A DNA stretch of 64,000 nt from Shinella zoogloeoides (GCF_033705735.1 NZ_CP131130.1:2988001-3052000); one strand, 5' to 3'. Positions 1 through 10,380 are shown, counted from the stretch's first letter. Program-made: numbers and translations. Notes: a model not told the origin generated them from the sequence alone.

Positions 1-618
<618 letters not shown>

Positions 619-672
619 TTAAAAATTCAACACATACTTTTGGACTGAAATATTTCAATCGGTTAGATGTAA

Positions 673-697
673 AATATCTTACGTAAACGTAAGTATT
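673..697. terminator. AT-rich palindrome after zapE
   Basis: Inverted repeat CTTACG-TAAA-CGTAAG, extended by AATA/TATT with one bulged T, sits directly after the zapE stop and about 140 bp upstream of the mdh start. Read on the minus strand it is followed by ATATTTT, so it could end zapE transcription. It could equally be an operator for mdh. The stem is short, so the terminator call is weak. Confidence 0.4.
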
Positions 698-701
698 TCC
701 G

Positions 702-1895
702 TCACGCTTCCGTCACCTTTCCATCGTATCTTGCCCGATGGTCGGCAAGATATTCCGTGCTGCGGATCTCGATGAGGCGCGACACTGTCCGGTCGAATTC
801 GAAGCCTTCCGTTCCCTTGCGTGTCACCAGCAGGTTCTCCGGCGCCGCCGCCGCGGAAGCGAAGAGCCGCGCCCGATGATCGTAGATCGTGTCGACGAGA
901 TTAATGAAGCGCTTCGTCTCGTTGCGCTTCTCCGCCCCCAGAAGAGGAATGTGGTCGACGAAGAGCGTGTCGAAATGCGCGAGGATTTCGAGATAGTCTG
1001 CCGCGCCCAGGGGCCGCTCGCACAGATCGGCGAAGGAGAACCGGGCGATCCGCCCCGCCGCCTGCGGCACCGCGATGCTCCGGCCACGGAAGGAGATTGT
1101 CCGCGGGCCGGTCGTCATGCCCGCCGTCTCCCGCCGCCAGGCCGCATCCATCGCCATGTCGGCCTCCGCGCCGAGCGGATGGCGGAAGACAGGCAGGCCG
1201 CTGTCCTTTTCGAGCCGGTAATCGGTCAGCGAGTCCAGCGGCACGATCTCGACATGCTGTTTCAGGAGATCGACGAAGGGCAGGAAAAGCCCGCGATTGA
1301 GCCCGTCCTTGTAGAGATTGTCCGGCTCCACATTGGAGGTCGCGACGAGGATGCAGCCGCGCTGGAACAGCTCTCCGAAAAGCCGCGACAGGATCATCGC
1401 ATCGGCGATGTCGGTTACGGAGAATTCGTCGAAGCAGAGCAGCCGCGCCTCCTCGATGAGGCTGGCGGCCACCGGCGGCACGGGATCGGCCTGCTTGGTC
1501 TCGCCGGCCTTCAGCTTCTGGCGGTGCTTGTGGATGCGCTCGTGCACATCGGCCATGAACTCGTGGAAATGCGCCCGGCGCTTGCGCTTGACCGGCGCGA
1601 GCTCGAAGAACATGTCCATCAGCATGGTCTTGCCGCGCCCGACGCCGCCATAGAGGTAAAGCCCCTTCGGGGCGCTGGCGCTTTCGGGCTTGCGGGAGGC
1701 GAAGAGCCAGCCGAGGGCGCTCGACTTGCGCGCCGGACGCTGGGCATGGACCTCCCCGAGCAGGCGGTCGAAGCGCAAGGCCATCGCCTTCTGCGCCGGA
1801 TCCACCTTCAGCGCACCGCTTGCGACAAGGGCCTCCAGCCTATCCGAGACGCCGTGGTCCGGATGTGTCGAAACCCTGTCCCAGTCCTTGCCCAT
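702..1895 (-). CDS. zapE: ZapE / AFG1-like AAA-type ATPase
   Basis: Cell-division/mitochondrial-type AFG1 ATPase (ZapE in E. coli, linked to Z-ring function under stress). Walker A GGVGRGKT lies at about residues 83-90 and Walker B LLCFDEF at about residue 140, followed by the sensor segment VATSNVEPDNLYKDGL typical of the family. Length 397 aa is normal. An in-frame TTG at 1904 would add MPP; a TGA lies immediately upstream of it, so the start must be TTG 1904 or ATG 1895, and I chose the ATG. The neighbouring order mdh-zapE-omp19-sdh is typical of Rhizobiaceae. Confidence 0.93.
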   Translation of the reverse strand: MGKDWDRVSTHPDHGVSDRLEALVASGALKVDPAQKAMALRFDRLLGEVHAQRPARKSSALGWLFASRKPESASAPKGLYLYGGVGRGKTMLMDMFFELAPVKRKRRAHFHEFMADVHERIHKHRQKLKAGETKQADPVPPVAASLIEEARLLCFDEFSVTDIADAMILSRLFGELFQRGCILVATSNVEPDNLYKDGLNRGLFLPFVDLLKQHVEIVPLDSLTDYRLEKDSGLPVFRHPLGAEADMAMDAAWRRETAGMTTGPRTISFRGRSIAVPQAAGRIARFSFADLCERPLGAADYLEILAHFDTLFVDHIPLLGAEKRNETKRFINLVDTIYDHRARLFASAAAAPENLLVTRKGTEGFEFDRTVSRLIEIRSTEYLADHRARYDGKVTEA

Positions 1896-1933
1896 GGGCG
1901 GCAATCATCCGTATCGATGGCGAAAGGGCGAAA

Positions 1934-2479
1934 TCAGCGCGAGAGGCTGAGCGGCTGGCCCGAATTGGTCGAACCGTCGAAGCGGGAATCGGCCGACTTG
2001 TAGAGGCGTCCGATCGCATTGCCGTTGAGATCCTTGAGGATGACCTGCTTGCCGGCCACTTCCCAGGAGCGCATGGTCGTCAGCTCGCCGGCGCAGCCGC
2101 GCGTGCCGCCGCGAAGGCCGCTGCCGAGATTGGTGAGCGTCAGGAACATGTCGCAGGAGGACGGGCCGTTGGAAACGCGCCAGTTGCCGACCATGCCTTC
2201 CTTCTTGACCTCGAGGCCGTTGGCGGCTGCCGCGGCATCGCCGCCCATGCCGGTACCGGTCGCCATCGCCGTATCGGTCGTCGGCTTGTCCGGGAACTGA
2301 CCGCCGGCGGTGCTCGTCGTCGGATCGGGAAGCTGGCTCGAAGAGACCGTGCCGACAGGCTGGGCTTCGAGAGGCCGCAGGTTCGGCTGCGTATTGACGC
2401 TGTCCATCGAAGCGGTGCGCTGGCAACCGGCAAGAGCAAGCGCCATCATCAGTCCGCCTGCCGCATGGTGAATCCGCAT
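1934..2479 (-). CDS. omp19: AprI/Inh-domain outer-membrane lipoprotein (Omp19 family)
   Basis: Predicted lipoprotein with protease-inhibitor fold, 181 aa. A short N-terminal signal ends in the lipobox LAGC with the lipidated Cys at residue 19. A low-complexity Pro/Thr linker follows, then a C-terminal domain from about residue 95 to the end with two Cys (SSCDMF, TRGCAG) that match the AprI/Inh metalloprotease-inhibitor barrel. Brucella Omp19 belongs to this family and inhibits host proteases; that role is not implied here. GGGAG precedes the ATG by 8 nt. It is a single gene between zapE and the sdh operon on the same strand. Confidence 0.85.
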   Translation of the reverse strand: MRIHHAAGGLMMALALAGCQRTASMDSVNTQPNLRPLEAQPVGTVSSSQLPDPTTSTAGGQFPDKPTTDTAMATGTGMGGDAAAAANGLEVKKEGMVGNWRVSNGPSSCDMFLTLTNLGSGLRGGTRGCAGELTTMRSWEVAGKQVILKDLNGNAIGRLYKSADSRFDGSTNSGQPLSLSR

Positions 2480-2564
2480 CTCGATACTCCCGATATCTGC
2501 CCGATACTGCTGCCCTGCAGCAATTCCCGCCGAATTAACGTGAATCGCCCGCGCGAATCAAGAT

Positions 2565-2588
2565 GAAACGGCCCGAATGATCGGGCCG
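2565..2588 (-). terminator. terminator of the sdh operon
   Basis: Perfect 8-bp hairpin CGGCCCGA-ATGA-TCGGGCCG 35 bp beyond the sdhB stop; on the minus strand it is followed by TTTCATCTT. Good candidate for Rho-independent termination of sdhCDAB. Confidence 0.75.
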
Positions 2589-2622
2589 CCTCCTCACGTT
2601 TCATGAACGTCGCTTATGGAGA

Positions 2623-3402
2623 TCAGAGGCGGCGCTCGACCAGCATCTTCTTGATTTCGCCGATCGCCTTGGCAGGATTGAGGCCCTTCGGGCAGGCCTG
2701 GGCGCAATTCATGATCGTGTGGCAGCGATAGAGGCGGAAGGGGTCTTCCAGGTTGTCGAGACGTTCACCCGTGGCCTCGTCGCGGCTGTCGATCAGCCAG
2801 CGATAGGCCTGCAGCAGCACGGCGGGGCCGAGATAGCGGTCGCCGTTCCACCAGTAGCTCGGACAGGAGGTCGAGCAGCAGGCGCACAGGATGCACTCGT
2901 AGAGGCCGTCGAGCTTGAGGCGGTCCTCATGGCTCTGCTTCCACTCCTTGGCCGGCGTCGGCGACACGGTCTTCAGCCAGGGCTCGATGGAGCGGTGCTG
3001 GGCGTAGAAATTGGTAAGGTCCGGAACGAGGTCTTTGACCACCGGCATGTGCGGCAGCGGATAGACCTTCACCGTGCCCTTCACCTCGTCCATGCCCTTG
3101 GTGCAGGCGAGCGTGTTGGTGCCGTCGATGTTCATGGCGCAGGAGCCGCAGATGCCTTCGCGGCAGGAGCGACGCAGCGTCAGCGTCGGGTCGATCTTGT
3201 TCTTGATGTAGAGCAGCGCATCGAGGACCATCGGGCCGCAATCGTCGACATCGATGTAGAACGTGTCGATCGACGGGTTCTTCCCGTCGTCCGGATTCCA
3301 GCGGTAGATGCGGAACTCGCGGGTGTTCATGGCCCCGTCCGGCTTCGGCCAGACCTTGCCTTCGGTCATCTGCGAGTTCTTCGGGAGAGCGAGTTCAACC
3401 AT
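2623..3402 (-). CDS. sdhB: succinate dehydrogenase iron-sulfur subunit
   Basis: Iron-sulfur subunit of complex II, passing electrons from the SdhA flavin to ubiquinone at the cytoplasmic face of the inner membrane. All three cluster motifs are visible: the plant-ferredoxin 2Fe-2S set CREGICGSC plus a later Cys, the 4Fe-4S set [12 protein letters not shown], and the 3Fe-4S/quinone-side set [14 protein letters not shown]. Length 259 aa is standard. GAGGAG precedes the ATG. It is the last gene of the minus-strand operon sdhC-sdhD-sdhA-sdhB, 18 bp after sdhA, with a terminator downstream. Confidence 0.98.
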   Translation of the reverse strand: MVELALPKNSQMTEGKVWPKPDGAMNTREFRIYRWNPDDGKNPSIDTFYIDVDDCGPMVLDALLYIKNKIDPTLTLRRSCREGICGSCAMNIDGTNTLACTKGMDEVKGTVKVYPLPHMPVVKDLVPDLTNFYAQHRSIEPWLKTVSPTPAKEWKQSHEDRLKLDGLYECILCACCSTSCPSYWWNGDRYLGPAVLLQAYRWLIDSRDEATGERLDNLEDPFRLYRCHTIMNCAQACPKGLNPAKAIGEIKKMLVERRL

Positions 3403-3420
3403 GTCCAGTTCTCCTCGATA

Positions 3421-5262
3421 TCAGTAGACGCGCGCCTTGGGCGCGATCTTCTGGGGATCGATCCCGTCGGCGATGAGGTCGGTGTGAACGGGACGATAGT
3501 CGAGCTTCACCTCGCCCGCATCGTTGACCCAGGCGAGCGTGTGCTTGCGCCAGTTGACGTCGTCGCGGCCGGCGAAGGGGCCGTCGACATAGTCCTCGCG
3601 GGCATGCGAACCGCGGCTTTCCTTGCGAGCCTCGGCGCCGTAGACCGTCGTGATGGCGTTGGCCATCAGGTTTTCCAGCTCCAGCGTCTCGACGAGGTCG
3701 GAGTTCCAGATCATCGAGCGGTCGGTGACCTTGATGTCGGACATTTCCTTCCAGATTTCCGTCATGCGCTTGCAGCCGTTTTCGAGCGATTCCTGCGTGC
3801 GGAACACGGCGGCGTCTTCCTGCATGGTGCGCTGCATCTTGTCGCGCAGCACCGCCGTCGGCGTGCTGCCGTTGGCGTTCCGGAGATGGTCGAAGCGATC
3901 CATGATCCTGTCGCAGGCGGCGATGTCGAGCGCCGGGACCGCCTCGTTGCGGTCGATCACCTGGCCGGCGCGGATGGCGGCGGCACGGCCGAAGACCACG
4001 AGGTCGATCAGCGAGTTGGAACCGAGGCGGTTGGCGCCATGCACCGAGGCGCAGCCCGCCTCGCCCACCGCCATCAGGCCGGGCGCGATGCGCTCCGGGT
4101 TTTGGGCATCGGCATTCAGCACCTCGCCCCAGTAGTTCGTCGGAATGCCGCCCATGTTGTAGTGGACGGTCGGCAGGACCGGGATCGGCTCGCGCGTCAC
4201 GTCAACGCCGGCGAAGATCTTCGCGCTCTCGGAAATGCCCGGCAGGCGCTCGTGCAGAACGGCCGGATCGAGATGGTCGAGATGCAGGAAGATATGGTCC
4301 TTGTTCTTGCCGACGCCGCGGCCTTCGCGGATTTCCATCGTCATGCAGCGCGAGACGACGTCGCGCGAGGCAAGGTCCTTGGCCGACGGCGCATAGCGCT
4401 CCATGAAGCGCTCGCCCTCGGAATTGACGAGATAGCCGCCTTCGCCGCGCGCGCCCTCGGTGATGAGGCAGCCTGCGCCGTAGATGCCGGTCGGGTGGAA
4501 CTGGACGAATTCCATGTCCTGCAGCGGCAGGCCGGCACGTGCGATCATGCCGCCGCCGTCACCCGTGCAGGTATGCGCCGAGGTGGCGGAGAAGTAGGCG
4601 CGGCCGTAGCCGCCGGTCGCCAGAACCACCATCTTGGCGGCGAAGCGGTGGATCGTGCCGTCGTCGAGGTTCCAGGCGACGACGCCGGTGCAGCGGCCAT
4701 CGGCCGACATGATCAGGTCGAGCGCGAAATATTCGATGAAGAATTCCGCATTGTTGCGCAGCGACTGGCCGTAGAGCGTGTGCAGGATCGCGTGGCCGGT
4801 GCGGTCGGCGGCGGCGCAGGTGCGCTGCACCGGCGGGCCTTCGCCGTAGTTCTGCATGTGTCCGCCGAACGGGCGCTGGTAGATCTTGCCTTCCGCGTTG
4901 CGCGAGAAGGGCACGCCGTAATGCTCCAGCTCATAGACCGCCTTCGGCGCTTCCATGGCGAGATACTGCATGGCGTCGACGTCGCCGAGCCAGTCGGAAC
5001 CCTTGACGGTGTCGTAGAGATGCCACTGCCAGCTGTCCGGCGTCATGTTCTGCAGCGAGGCGGCGATGCCGCCCTGCGCGGCGACGGTGTGCGAGCGCGT
5101 CGGGAAGACCTTGGTGATGCAGGCCGTCTTCAGGCCCTGCTCGGCCATGCCGAGCGTGGCGCGAAGGCCCGCGCCGCCGGCGCCGACGACGATCACGTCG
5201 AAGGAGTGGTCCACATAGGTATAGGCCTTGCCGTTGGCCGCCGGGGAGGAGATCGCTGCCAT
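3421..5262 (-). CDS. sdhA: succinate dehydrogenase flavoprotein subunit
   Basis: Catalytic FAD subunit of complex II that oxidises succinate to fumarate. It has the dinucleotide-binding motif GAGGAGLRA near residue 27, the covalent-FAD histidine motif [10 protein letters not shown] near residue 57, the capping-domain segment HTCTGDGGG, the catalytic FHPTGIYG region and the C-terminal R-S/G-H motif in [10 protein letters not shown]. Length 613 aa is full size. It starts 6 bp after sdhD and is followed by sdhB, so the subunits are co-transcribed. Confidence 0.98.
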   Translation of the reverse strand: MAAISSPAANGKAYTYVDHSFDVIVVGAGGAGLRATLGMAEQGLKTACITKVFPTRSHTVAAQGGIAASLQNMTPDSWQWHLYDTVKGSDWLGDVDAMQYLAMEAPKAVYELEHYGVPFSRNAEGKIYQRPFGGHMQNYGEGPPVQRTCAAADRTGHAILHTLYGQSLRNNAEFFIEYFALDLIMSADGRCTGVVAWNLDDGTIHRFAAKMVVLATGGYGRAYFSATSAHTCTGDGGGMIARAGLPLQDMEFVQFHPTGIYGAGCLITEGARGEGGYLVNSEGERFMERYAPSAKDLASRDVVSRCMTMEIREGRGVGKNKDHIFLHLDHLDPAVLHERLPGISESAKIFAGVDVTREPIPVLPTVHYNMGGIPTNYWGEVLNADAQNPERIAPGLMAVGEAGCASVHGANRLGSNSLIDLVVFGRAAAIRAGQVIDRNEAVPALDIAACDRIMDRFDHLRNANGSTPTAVLRDKMQRTMQEDAAVFRTQESLENGCKRMTEIWKEMSDIKVTDRSMIWNSDLVETLELENLMANAITTVYGAEARKESRGSHAREDYVDGPFAGRDDVNWRKHTLAWVNDAGEVKLDYRPVHTDLIADGIDPQKIAPKARVY

Positions 5263-5268
5263 GATGGA

Positions 5269-5649
5269 TTATCCTGCGAAAGCGATTTTGAGGACGGCGA
5301 AGAGACAGAGCCCACCGACCAGGATCGCGAAGAAGGTGTTGAGCATGAGAAGGCCGATCTTCACGCCCTCCGCATGCACATAGTCCTCGATGATGACCTG
5401 CATGCCGAGCTTCATGTGGATGAGGCCGGAAATGACGACGAGGCCCATGAGGACGGCGACGATCGGATGCGACAGCGCTGCCGTCACTTCCGCGTAGGAC
5501 GCGCCGTTATAGCAGATCAGGAAGCCGACGAAGAACAGCATCAGCGGAACGTTGGCGACGGCCGTCAGGCGCTGGCGCCAGAAATGCTCCGTGCCGTCCT
5601 TTGCCGAGCCGAGGCCGCGAACCTTGCCGAGGGGCGTGCGCATGTCCAT
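5269..5649 (-). CDS. sdhD: succinate dehydrogenase membrane anchor subunit
   Basis: Small hydrophobic anchor of complex II, 126 aa. Three membrane segments can be seen: about residues 28-50 ([16 protein letters not shown]), 57-78, and 98-122 near the C-terminus. The motif [19 protein letters not shown] carries the His/Asp-Tyr typical of the SdhD heme/quinone region. It may start at MDMRTP (chosen, GAGGAG upstream) or two codons later. It lies between sdhC and sdhA in the operon with short spacers. Confidence 0.95.
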   Translation of the reverse strand: MDMRTPLGKVRGLGSAKDGTEHFWRQRLTAVANVPLMLFFVGFLICYNGASYAEVTAALSHPIVAVLMGLVVISGLIHMKLGMQVIIEDYVHAEGVKIGLLMLNTFFAILVGGLCLFAVLKIAFAG

Positions 5650-5659
5650 GGGTGTCTCC

Positions 5660-6052
5660 TCAGCGGGCCAGGGTGCCGACGATCCAGATCAGCACCGTCA
5701 GGGCGACGGAGACGACCGGGGTCAGAAGGGCGAGCCGGGTGGAAAAGTGCTTCTCGTAGCCACGGCCCATGTCCCACATGAAATGGCGCAGGCCGCCGAG
5801 CATATGATGCATCAAGGCCCAGGTGTAACCGAAGAGGACGAGGCGGCCGATCCAAGTGCCGAAGAACCAGCTCACCCAGTCGAAATAGGCTTCGCCCGTC
5901 GCCGCCGCGATCAGCCACCAGGCAACGAGGACAGTGCCGAAATAGAGCGCCGCGCCGGTGACGCGGTGCACGATGGACATGACCATCGTCGGGATCGGCT
6001 TGTAGACTTGGAGATGCGGCGAGAGCGGCCGGCTTCGAGTGACATTCGCCAT
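5660..6052 (-). CDS. sdhC: succinate dehydrogenase cytochrome b556 subunit
   Basis: First gene of the sdh operon: cytochrome b556 anchor binding heme b and ubiquinone, 130 aa. The N-terminal family signature [11 protein letters not shown] is present, followed by SIVHRVTG and the heme-ligand helix [14 protein letters not shown]. Three membrane helices are expected at about residues 28-50, 65-85 and 105-128. The upstream region is rich in small palindromes (see the regulatory entry). Confidence 0.97.
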   Translation of the reverse strand: MANVTRSRPLSPHLQVYKPIPTMVMSIVHRVTGAALYFGTVLVAWWLIAAATGEAYFDWVSWFFGTWIGRLVLFGYTWALMHHMLGGLRHFMWDMGRGYEKHFSTRLALLTPVVSVALTVLIWIVGTLAR

Positions 6053-6110
6053 CTGAACCTCACGGAACCCCGGAGAGCCAAAATCTGGACAAATTTTCTC
6101 CGGAATTGCA

Positions 6111-6186
6111 GTATGTTGTGCACAATGCAGTGATTGCGACGTTTAATCACCGGAAGGCGGAACCACAAGCCTTCTTGCAGTGCAAA
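6111..6186. promoter_or_regulatory. sdhC upstream region with two short palindromes
   Basis: About 60-130 bp upstream of sdhC lie the perfect palindrome TTGTGCACAA (6116-6125) and TTGCA-G-TGCAA (6175-6185). These look like operator half-site pairs for a dimeric regulator. Nothing in the window identifies the regulator. No gene is seen in the 299 bp between sdhC and the next plus-strand gene. Confidence 0.35.
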
Positions 6187-6312
6187 ATGAATTTAATCGA
6201 TTAGACGCCGGCAGGCATCCGCGCGCTCGTTCACCCGCCGCGCCCGTTAACCAAGAGCGCGGAAAACCCTGCGCGATCCGTGACTTTCGCCGGTTCCTGC
6301 CCCATCTTGCGG

Positions 6313-6327
6313 TTAACGATTTGTTAA
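6313..6327. promoter_or_regulatory. CtrA box TTAA-N7-TTAA
   Basis: Exact full CtrA recognition sequence: TTAA, seven bases CGATTTG, TTAA. It ends 24 bp before the ATG of the exported protein at 6352, a position where bound CtrA could act on that promoter. CtrA is the essential cell-cycle response regulator of Alphaproteobacteria; its role here is inferred from motif only. Confidence 0.55.
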
Positions 6328-6351
6328 GCGTAACCCGGAAGGCAGGACAGA

Positions 6352-6795
6352 ATGACTCTGTTATCAGCGCTCCGTGCGACCAAAGTCTTAGGGCTGGCGG
6401 TCGTGCTTGTCGCCGGCGGCATGACGGCCGCCGAAGCCGGGGACGGGTGGCATCCCCGTCGCCACAATGGTCATCACGGCCGCTACCACCAGCTGCCGAG
6501 GATGGACCGGAACGCCGTCCACGACGGCCACCGCCTCGGCACCGAGCTGCGCTACGGCCGCGCCGGCCGGCCGCTTCTGCGGCGCGACGGCGATTTCTAC
6601 GGCGGGGCGGTAACGGCCTATCGCGAGCGCGGCAACGGCATCTATTTCTATGTCGACGGCGACGACGGCCCGATCGGCTGGTACGACCGGCCGGCAAGGC
6701 GCCACAGGAGCGGTCCGAAGGTCATCACCGTGCGGCCGGGCCAAAACGGTTGCGCATGGCAGGCTGGCGTCTGCGTCATCCGGCCGGGTTATTGA
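6352..6795 (+). CDS. small exported basic, His-rich protein
   Basis: Not assigned to a known family. The 147-aa product has a signal peptide (about residues 1-28, ending near AAEA). A short His/Arg-rich stretch with HNGHHGRYH follows, then a Gly/Tyr/Arg-rich domain with GGAVTAYRERGNGIYFYVDG and two Cys near the C-terminus (NGCAWQAGVCVI) that could form a disulfide. Probably periplasmic. A full CtrA box lies just upstream, so cell-cycle control is possible. Its last codons overlap the 3' end of the convergent methyltransferase gene by 7 bp. Confidence 0.75.
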   Translation: MTLLSALRATKVLGLAVVLVAGGMTAAEAGDGWHPRRHNGHHGRYHQLPRMDRNAVHDGHRLGTELRYGRAGRPLLRRDGDFYGGAVTAYRERGNGIYFYVDGDDGPIGWYDRPARRHRSGPKVITVRPGQNGCAWQAGVCVIRPGY

Positions 6796-7439
6796 GCCCG
6801 GAAGCGCCAGACCGTCGTCTTCTTGACCTCGCTGTCCTCCAGCGCCCGCGTCACCGGCACCGCATAGGTGGCAAGCGCCTCCATGCGCTCGCGCGGGCAA
6901 TAGGCGCGACCGGGATCGCCGACCAGCACGCTCGCCCCGCGCGCCGCCAGCGCTGAAAACCACGGGATGAGCAGACCGGCAAAACCGCGGTCATAGAAAA
7001 CGTCGCCGGCAAGGACGACGTCCCAGCGGCCGTCCTGCCCGATAAGGTCGTCGGACGTATGGTCGAGCGTCACGCCGTTGAGACCGGCATTGAGGCGGAT
7101 CGCCGTCTCGCTCCACGGATCGATATCCGCCGCCAGCACCTTCGAAGCACCCGACATGCGCGCGGCAATGCCGACAAGGCCGGAGCCGCTGGCGAAATCC
7201 AGCACCGTCTTTCCGGCGACCAGCGCCGGATGATCGAGCACATGGCGGGCAAGGCCCTGCCCGCCCGCCCAGGCGAAGGCCCAGAAGGGCGGCGGCAGGC
7301 CGATCGCTTCCAGCTCCTCCTCCGTCTTCAGCCAGAGATCGTGCGCCTCGGTGGCGAGCCTCAGCTTCACCTCCGGCACATGCGGCGGCGACAGCACGTC
7401 CGTATTGCCGCGGATGAAGACTTCAGGGTCCGTCTTCAC
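6789..7439 (-). CDS. class I SAM-dependent methyltransferase (ETFB/protein-lysine type)
   Basis: 216-aa seven-beta-strand methyltransferase. The segment LPPPFWAFAWAGGQGLAR followed by the SAM motif VLDFASGSGLVGIAA (about residues 79-93) and AADIDPW is the pattern of the family that includes electron-transfer-flavoprotein beta lysine methyltransferase and PrmA relatives. The substrate cannot be told. The start codon is GTG. It is convergent with the exported-protein gene and lies downstream of the EVE/YciI pair. Confidence 0.85.
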   Translation of the reverse strand: MKTDPEVFIRGNTDVLSPPHVPEVKLRLATEAHDLWLKTEEELEAIGLPPPFWAFAWAGGQGLARHVLDHPALVAGKTVLDFASGSGLVGIAARMSGASKVLAADIDPWSETAIRLNAGLNGVTLDHTSDDLIGQDGRWDVVLAGDVFYDRGFAGLLIPWFSALAARGASVLVGDPGRAYCPRERMEALATYAVPVTRALEDSEVKKTTVWRFRAQ

Positions 7440-7482
7440 GAAAGCATCGCTCCGGAGAAGGCGGCACGCAAAGCGGAAGCCA

Positions 7483-7914
7483 TCAGCGCGGCGGGTTGTC
7501 GAGGCCGCCCATGCGGCAGACCTCGATCCACTCCTCCTCCGTCACCGGCTGCACGGAAAGGCGCATGGAGGTGACGAGCGACATGTTGGCGAGCCTCGGA
7601 TTGGCCTTGATGTCCTTGAGGGTCACGGGCTTCGGCATGTCGCGCACGGCGCGGATGTCGACGCATTCCCAGCGCGGATCCTCGCCGGCGGTCGAATCGG
7701 GATGCACCAGGGCGCAGACTTCCGTGATGCCGATGACTTCGAGCCCCTCGTTGGAGTGGTAGAAGAAGCCCTTGTCGCCGATCTTCATGGCCCGCATGTT
7801 GTTGCGTGCCTGGTAATTGCGCACGCCGTCCCATTCCTCGCCGGCCTCGCCCTTCGACTTGAGCTTTTCCCAGGAGAACTTGAAGGGTTCGGACTTGTAG
7901 AGCCAGTATGCCAT
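7483..7914 (-). CDS. EVE domain protein
   Basis: 143-aa EVE-domain protein (PUA-like fold related to human THYN1 and YTH domains that read modified bases). The N-terminal MAYWLYKSEP, the EEWDGVRNYQARN segment and the later FYHSN motif are characteristic. Cellular role in bacteria is unclear. The adjacent YciI-domain gene lies 6 bp upstream, suggesting co-transcription; the pairing of EVE and YciI proteins next to gpsA/tsaD is common in rhizobia. Confidence 0.9.
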   Translation of the reverse strand: MAYWLYKSEPFKFSWEKLKSKGEAGEEWDGVRNYQARNNMRAMKIGDKGFFYHSNEGLEVIGITEVCALVHPDSTAGEDPRWECVDIRAVRDMPKPVTLKDIKANPRLANMSLVTSMRLSVQPVTEEEWIEVCRMGGLDNPPR

Positions 7915-7920
7915 CGGGTC

Positions 7921-8214
7921 TTACGCCTCCGGATTGTTGAAGACCCAGTTCCAGGCCTTCACCTCGACTTCGGCGAAGAGACCGGCCTTGGCATAGGGAT
8001 CGTCGGCCGCGATCCGCCGCGCATCCTCGATGGTCTCGGCCTTCACCACGACGAGGCTGCCGGTCGGCTTGCCGTCGTCGCCGAGGAAGGGGCCGGCGAA
8101 GCCGAGCTTGCCGTCCGCATTGAGCGCGTTGAGATAGGCGAGATGTTCGGGGCGCGTGTCGAGACGCACCTGGAGCGAACCGGGTTTGTCCTTGCAGAGA
8201 AATGCGAAATGCAT
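7921..8214 (-). CDS. YciI-like protein
   Basis: 97-aa YCII-domain protein. The family is a ferredoxin-like alpha-beta barrel that often acts as a small cofactor-free enzyme or stand-alone accessory protein; the substrate is unknown. The conserved His (residue 2), the Asp of the FLGDDGKPTG turn and the AADDPYAKAGLF motif, which carries the catalytic Asp seen in the family, are present. It is 15 bp downstream of gpsA and 6 bp upstream of the EVE gene. Confidence 0.9.
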   Translation of the reverse strand: MHFAFLCKDKPGSLQVRLDTRPEHLAYLNALNADGKLGFAGPFLGDDGKPTGSLVVVKAETIEDARRIAADDPYAKAGLFAEVEVKAWNWVFNNPEA

Positions 8215-8229
8215 GCGGCTGTCCCTTCC

Positions 8230-9216
8230 TTATTCCTGGGTGATGGGGCGCGTCATGAGCTGCCCGATGGCGGTCTTCACGTCGAGCGTGCCGTCGACGA
8301 TGCGGGCGACGGCGTCGGTGATCGGCATATCGATGCCCTTTTCGGCGGCGACGACAGAGGCGACCGAGGCGGCGAAAGCGCCTTCCACCAGATCGCCGGA
8401 CCAGCCGGCGGCATTGCCGTGCCGGCCGAGCGCGATGCCGAAGCGCAGGTTGCGCGACTGATGGCTGGTGCCGGTGAGGACGAGGTCGCCGAGGCCGGAA
8501 AGCCCCGTCACCGTGATGCCCTCCCCGCCATGCGCCTCGACGAAACGGGAAAGCTCGGCAAGCCCGCGCGAAATCAGCGCCGCGCGGGCAGAATCGCCGA
8601 GCTCGGCGCCCTCGATGATGCCGCAGGCAATCGCCAGCACATTCTTGAGCGCACCGCCAAGCTGCACGCCGATACGATCCGTCGAAGGATAGAGCCGGAA
8701 GGTCGGCCCGGACAGCGCCTGCGCCAGCGCGGCGCCTATCTCCGCCGTGCGCGCGGCGATCACCATCGCCGTCGGCAGGCCTTTGGCGATATCAGCGGCA
8801 AAGCCGGGGCCGGAGAGGACGGCGATCTCGCGGCCGGGCAGCTCCTCTTCCAGCACCTCGGTCAGGAGCCGGCCGGTGCCCTTCTCCATGCCCTTGGCGC
8901 AGATGACGACGGCCGTGCCCGGCGCAAGAAGCGGCGCCAGCGACCGCGCCGCCGCGCGCTGCGCCTGCGAGGGCATGGCGAAGAGCACGATACCGGCGCC
9001 GCGCATGGCTTCCGCATCGGCGCTATAGGCCAGCGCCGCCGGCAGCTCGATGCCCGGCAGCGCCTTTTCATTGCGGCGGGTGGCCTGCATGGCCTCGATG
9101 GAAACCGCGTCGCGGCCGATCAGCGTGACGTCGCCGCCGCTGGCGGCCGCCACGCTTGCCAGCGCCGTGCCGAAGGCGCCCGCGCCGACCACGGCGATCT
9201 TGCGGCTGACGCTCAT
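8230..9216 (-). CDS. gpsA: glycerol-3-phosphate dehydrogenase [NAD(P)+]
   Basis: Makes sn-glycerol 3-phosphate from dihydroxyacetone phosphate for phospholipid synthesis. The 328-aa protein has the N-terminal Rossmann motif [10 protein letters not shown], the FAMPSQAQR segment, KGMEKGTG, and the catalytic lysine in [13 protein letters not shown]. The C-terminal domain carries [14 protein letters not shown], all family signatures. Its ATG overlaps the tsaD stop (ATGA), so translation is probably coupled to tsaD. Confidence 0.97.
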   Translation of the reverse strand: MSVSRKIAVVGAGAFGTALASVAAASGGDVTLIGRDAVSIEAMQATRRNEKALPGIELPAALAYSADAEAMRGAGIVLFAMPSQAQRAAARSLAPLLAPGTAVVICAKGMEKGTGRLLTEVLEEELPGREIAVLSGPGFAADIAKGLPTAMVIAARTAEIGAALAQALSGPTFRLYPSTDRIGVQLGGALKNVLAIACGIIEGAELGDSARAALISRGLAELSRFVEAHGGEGITVTGLSGLGDLVLTGTSHQSRNLRFGIALGRHGNAAGWSGDLVEGAFAASVASVVAAEKGIDMPITDAVARIVDGTLDVKTAIGQLMTRPITQE

Positions 9217-10307
9217 GCCTTGGCCCCTCGCTTGCCCGATCCGAGAACCGTCGCCGCATCGCGGTCGAGCGGCCAGCGCGAGCGCGGCGCGACCGAGAGA
9301 TCATCAGGCGCAAGGCCGGCCGCCATGCGCTCCAGCCCGGCCCAGGCGATCATCGAGGCATTGTCGGTGCACAGCGCCAGCGGCGGCGCGATGAAGCGGA
9401 ACCTGTTCTTGTCGCAGAGCGCCTGCAACGTCGCGCGCAGCTCCGCATTCGCCGCCACGCCGCCGGCAACGACGAGCGCCGGCGTTTCGGCATCGGGGTA
9501 GAGCGCGCGGAACCGCTCCAGTCCGCGGCCGATACGGTCCTTCAAGGTACGCGAGACGGCGCGCTGGAAGGAGGCGCAGATATCGGCGATATCCTGGTCC
9601 GTCACCGGCTCGATGGACTGCGCCGCCTGCCGCACCGCCGTCTTGAGGCCGGAGAAGGAGAAATCGAGCCGCGCCTCGCCGACGAGCGGTCGCGGGAAGG
9701 TGAAGCGCTCGGGATTGCCCGTCTTCGCCATGCACTCCACCGCCGGCCCGCCGGGATAGGGCAGGCCGAGGAGCTTGGCCGTCTTGTCGAAGGCCTCGCC
9801 GAGCGCGTCGTCGATAGTCGTGCCCCAGCGCTCGTAATCGTCGACGCCGCGCACCAGCACGAGCTGGGTATGGCCGCCAGAAACGAGCAGCATGAGATAG
9901 GGGAAGGAAAGCCCGTCCGTCAGCCGCGCCGTCAGCGCATGACCTTCCAGATGGTTGACCGCATAGAGCGGCTTGCCTGTCGCCCGCGCGATCGCCTTGC
10001 CGGTCATCAGCCCGACGATCAGCCCGCCGATCAGCCCCGGCCCGCTCGTCGCGGCGATGGCGTCGACATCGTCTAAGGAACGGCCGGCGCGCAGAAGCGC
10101 CTCGGAAATCAGGCTGTCCAGCGCCTCGACATGGGCGCGCGCCGCGATCTCGGGCACAACGCCGCCATAGGCGCTGTGCTCTTCCAGCTGGCTCAGCACG
10201 ACCTCGCCGAGGATCTCGCCCCTGCCGTCGGCATCGCGCGCGACGACGGACGCGGCGGTCTCGTCGCAGCTCGTTTCGATGCCGAGAATGGTCAGGTGGG
10301 GCGACAT
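9213..10307 (-). CDS. tsaD: tRNA N6-adenosine threonylcarbamoyltransferase
   Basis: Catalytic subunit that adds threonylcarbamoyl to A37 of ANN-decoding tRNAs (t6A). ASKHA fold, 364 aa. It starts with [15 protein letters not shown], and the metal-binding HLEGH motif sits near residue 115. The phosphate loops SGGHTQLV and the C-terminal [10 protein letters not shown] are present. Essential in most bacteria. It is first in the minus-strand run tsaD-gpsA-YciI-EVE and divergent from hemC, 73 bp away. Confidence 0.97.
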   Translation of the reverse strand: MSPHLTILGIETSCDETAASVVARDADGRGEILGEVVLSQLEEHSAYGGVVPEIAARAHVEALDSLISEALLRAGRSLDDVDAIAATSGPGLIGGLIVGLMTGKAIARATGKPLYAVNHLEGHALTARLTDGLSFPYLMLLVSGGHTQLVLVRGVDDYERWGTTIDDALGEAFDKTAKLLGLPYPGGPAVECMAKTGNPERFTFPRPLVGEARLDFSFSGLKTAVRQAAQSIEPVTDQDIADICASFQRAVSRTLKDRIGRGLERFRALYPDAETPALVVAGGVAANAELRATLQALCDKNRFRFIAPPLALCTDNASMIAWAGLERMAAGLAPDDLSVAPRSRWPLDRDAATVLGSGKRGAKA

Positions 10308-10380
10308 GAAGCACTAGGATCGATTGCGGGCGGCTCTAAAGCCGGTTACGAGACATCCCGGTAACAATGGATCAAGGCGG

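Noticed and set aside
2719..5781. 1,020-codon plus-strand frame opposite sdhBAD
   Set aside because: Same GC artefact, lying against sdhB, sdhA and sdhD with all catalytic motifs in the real strand.
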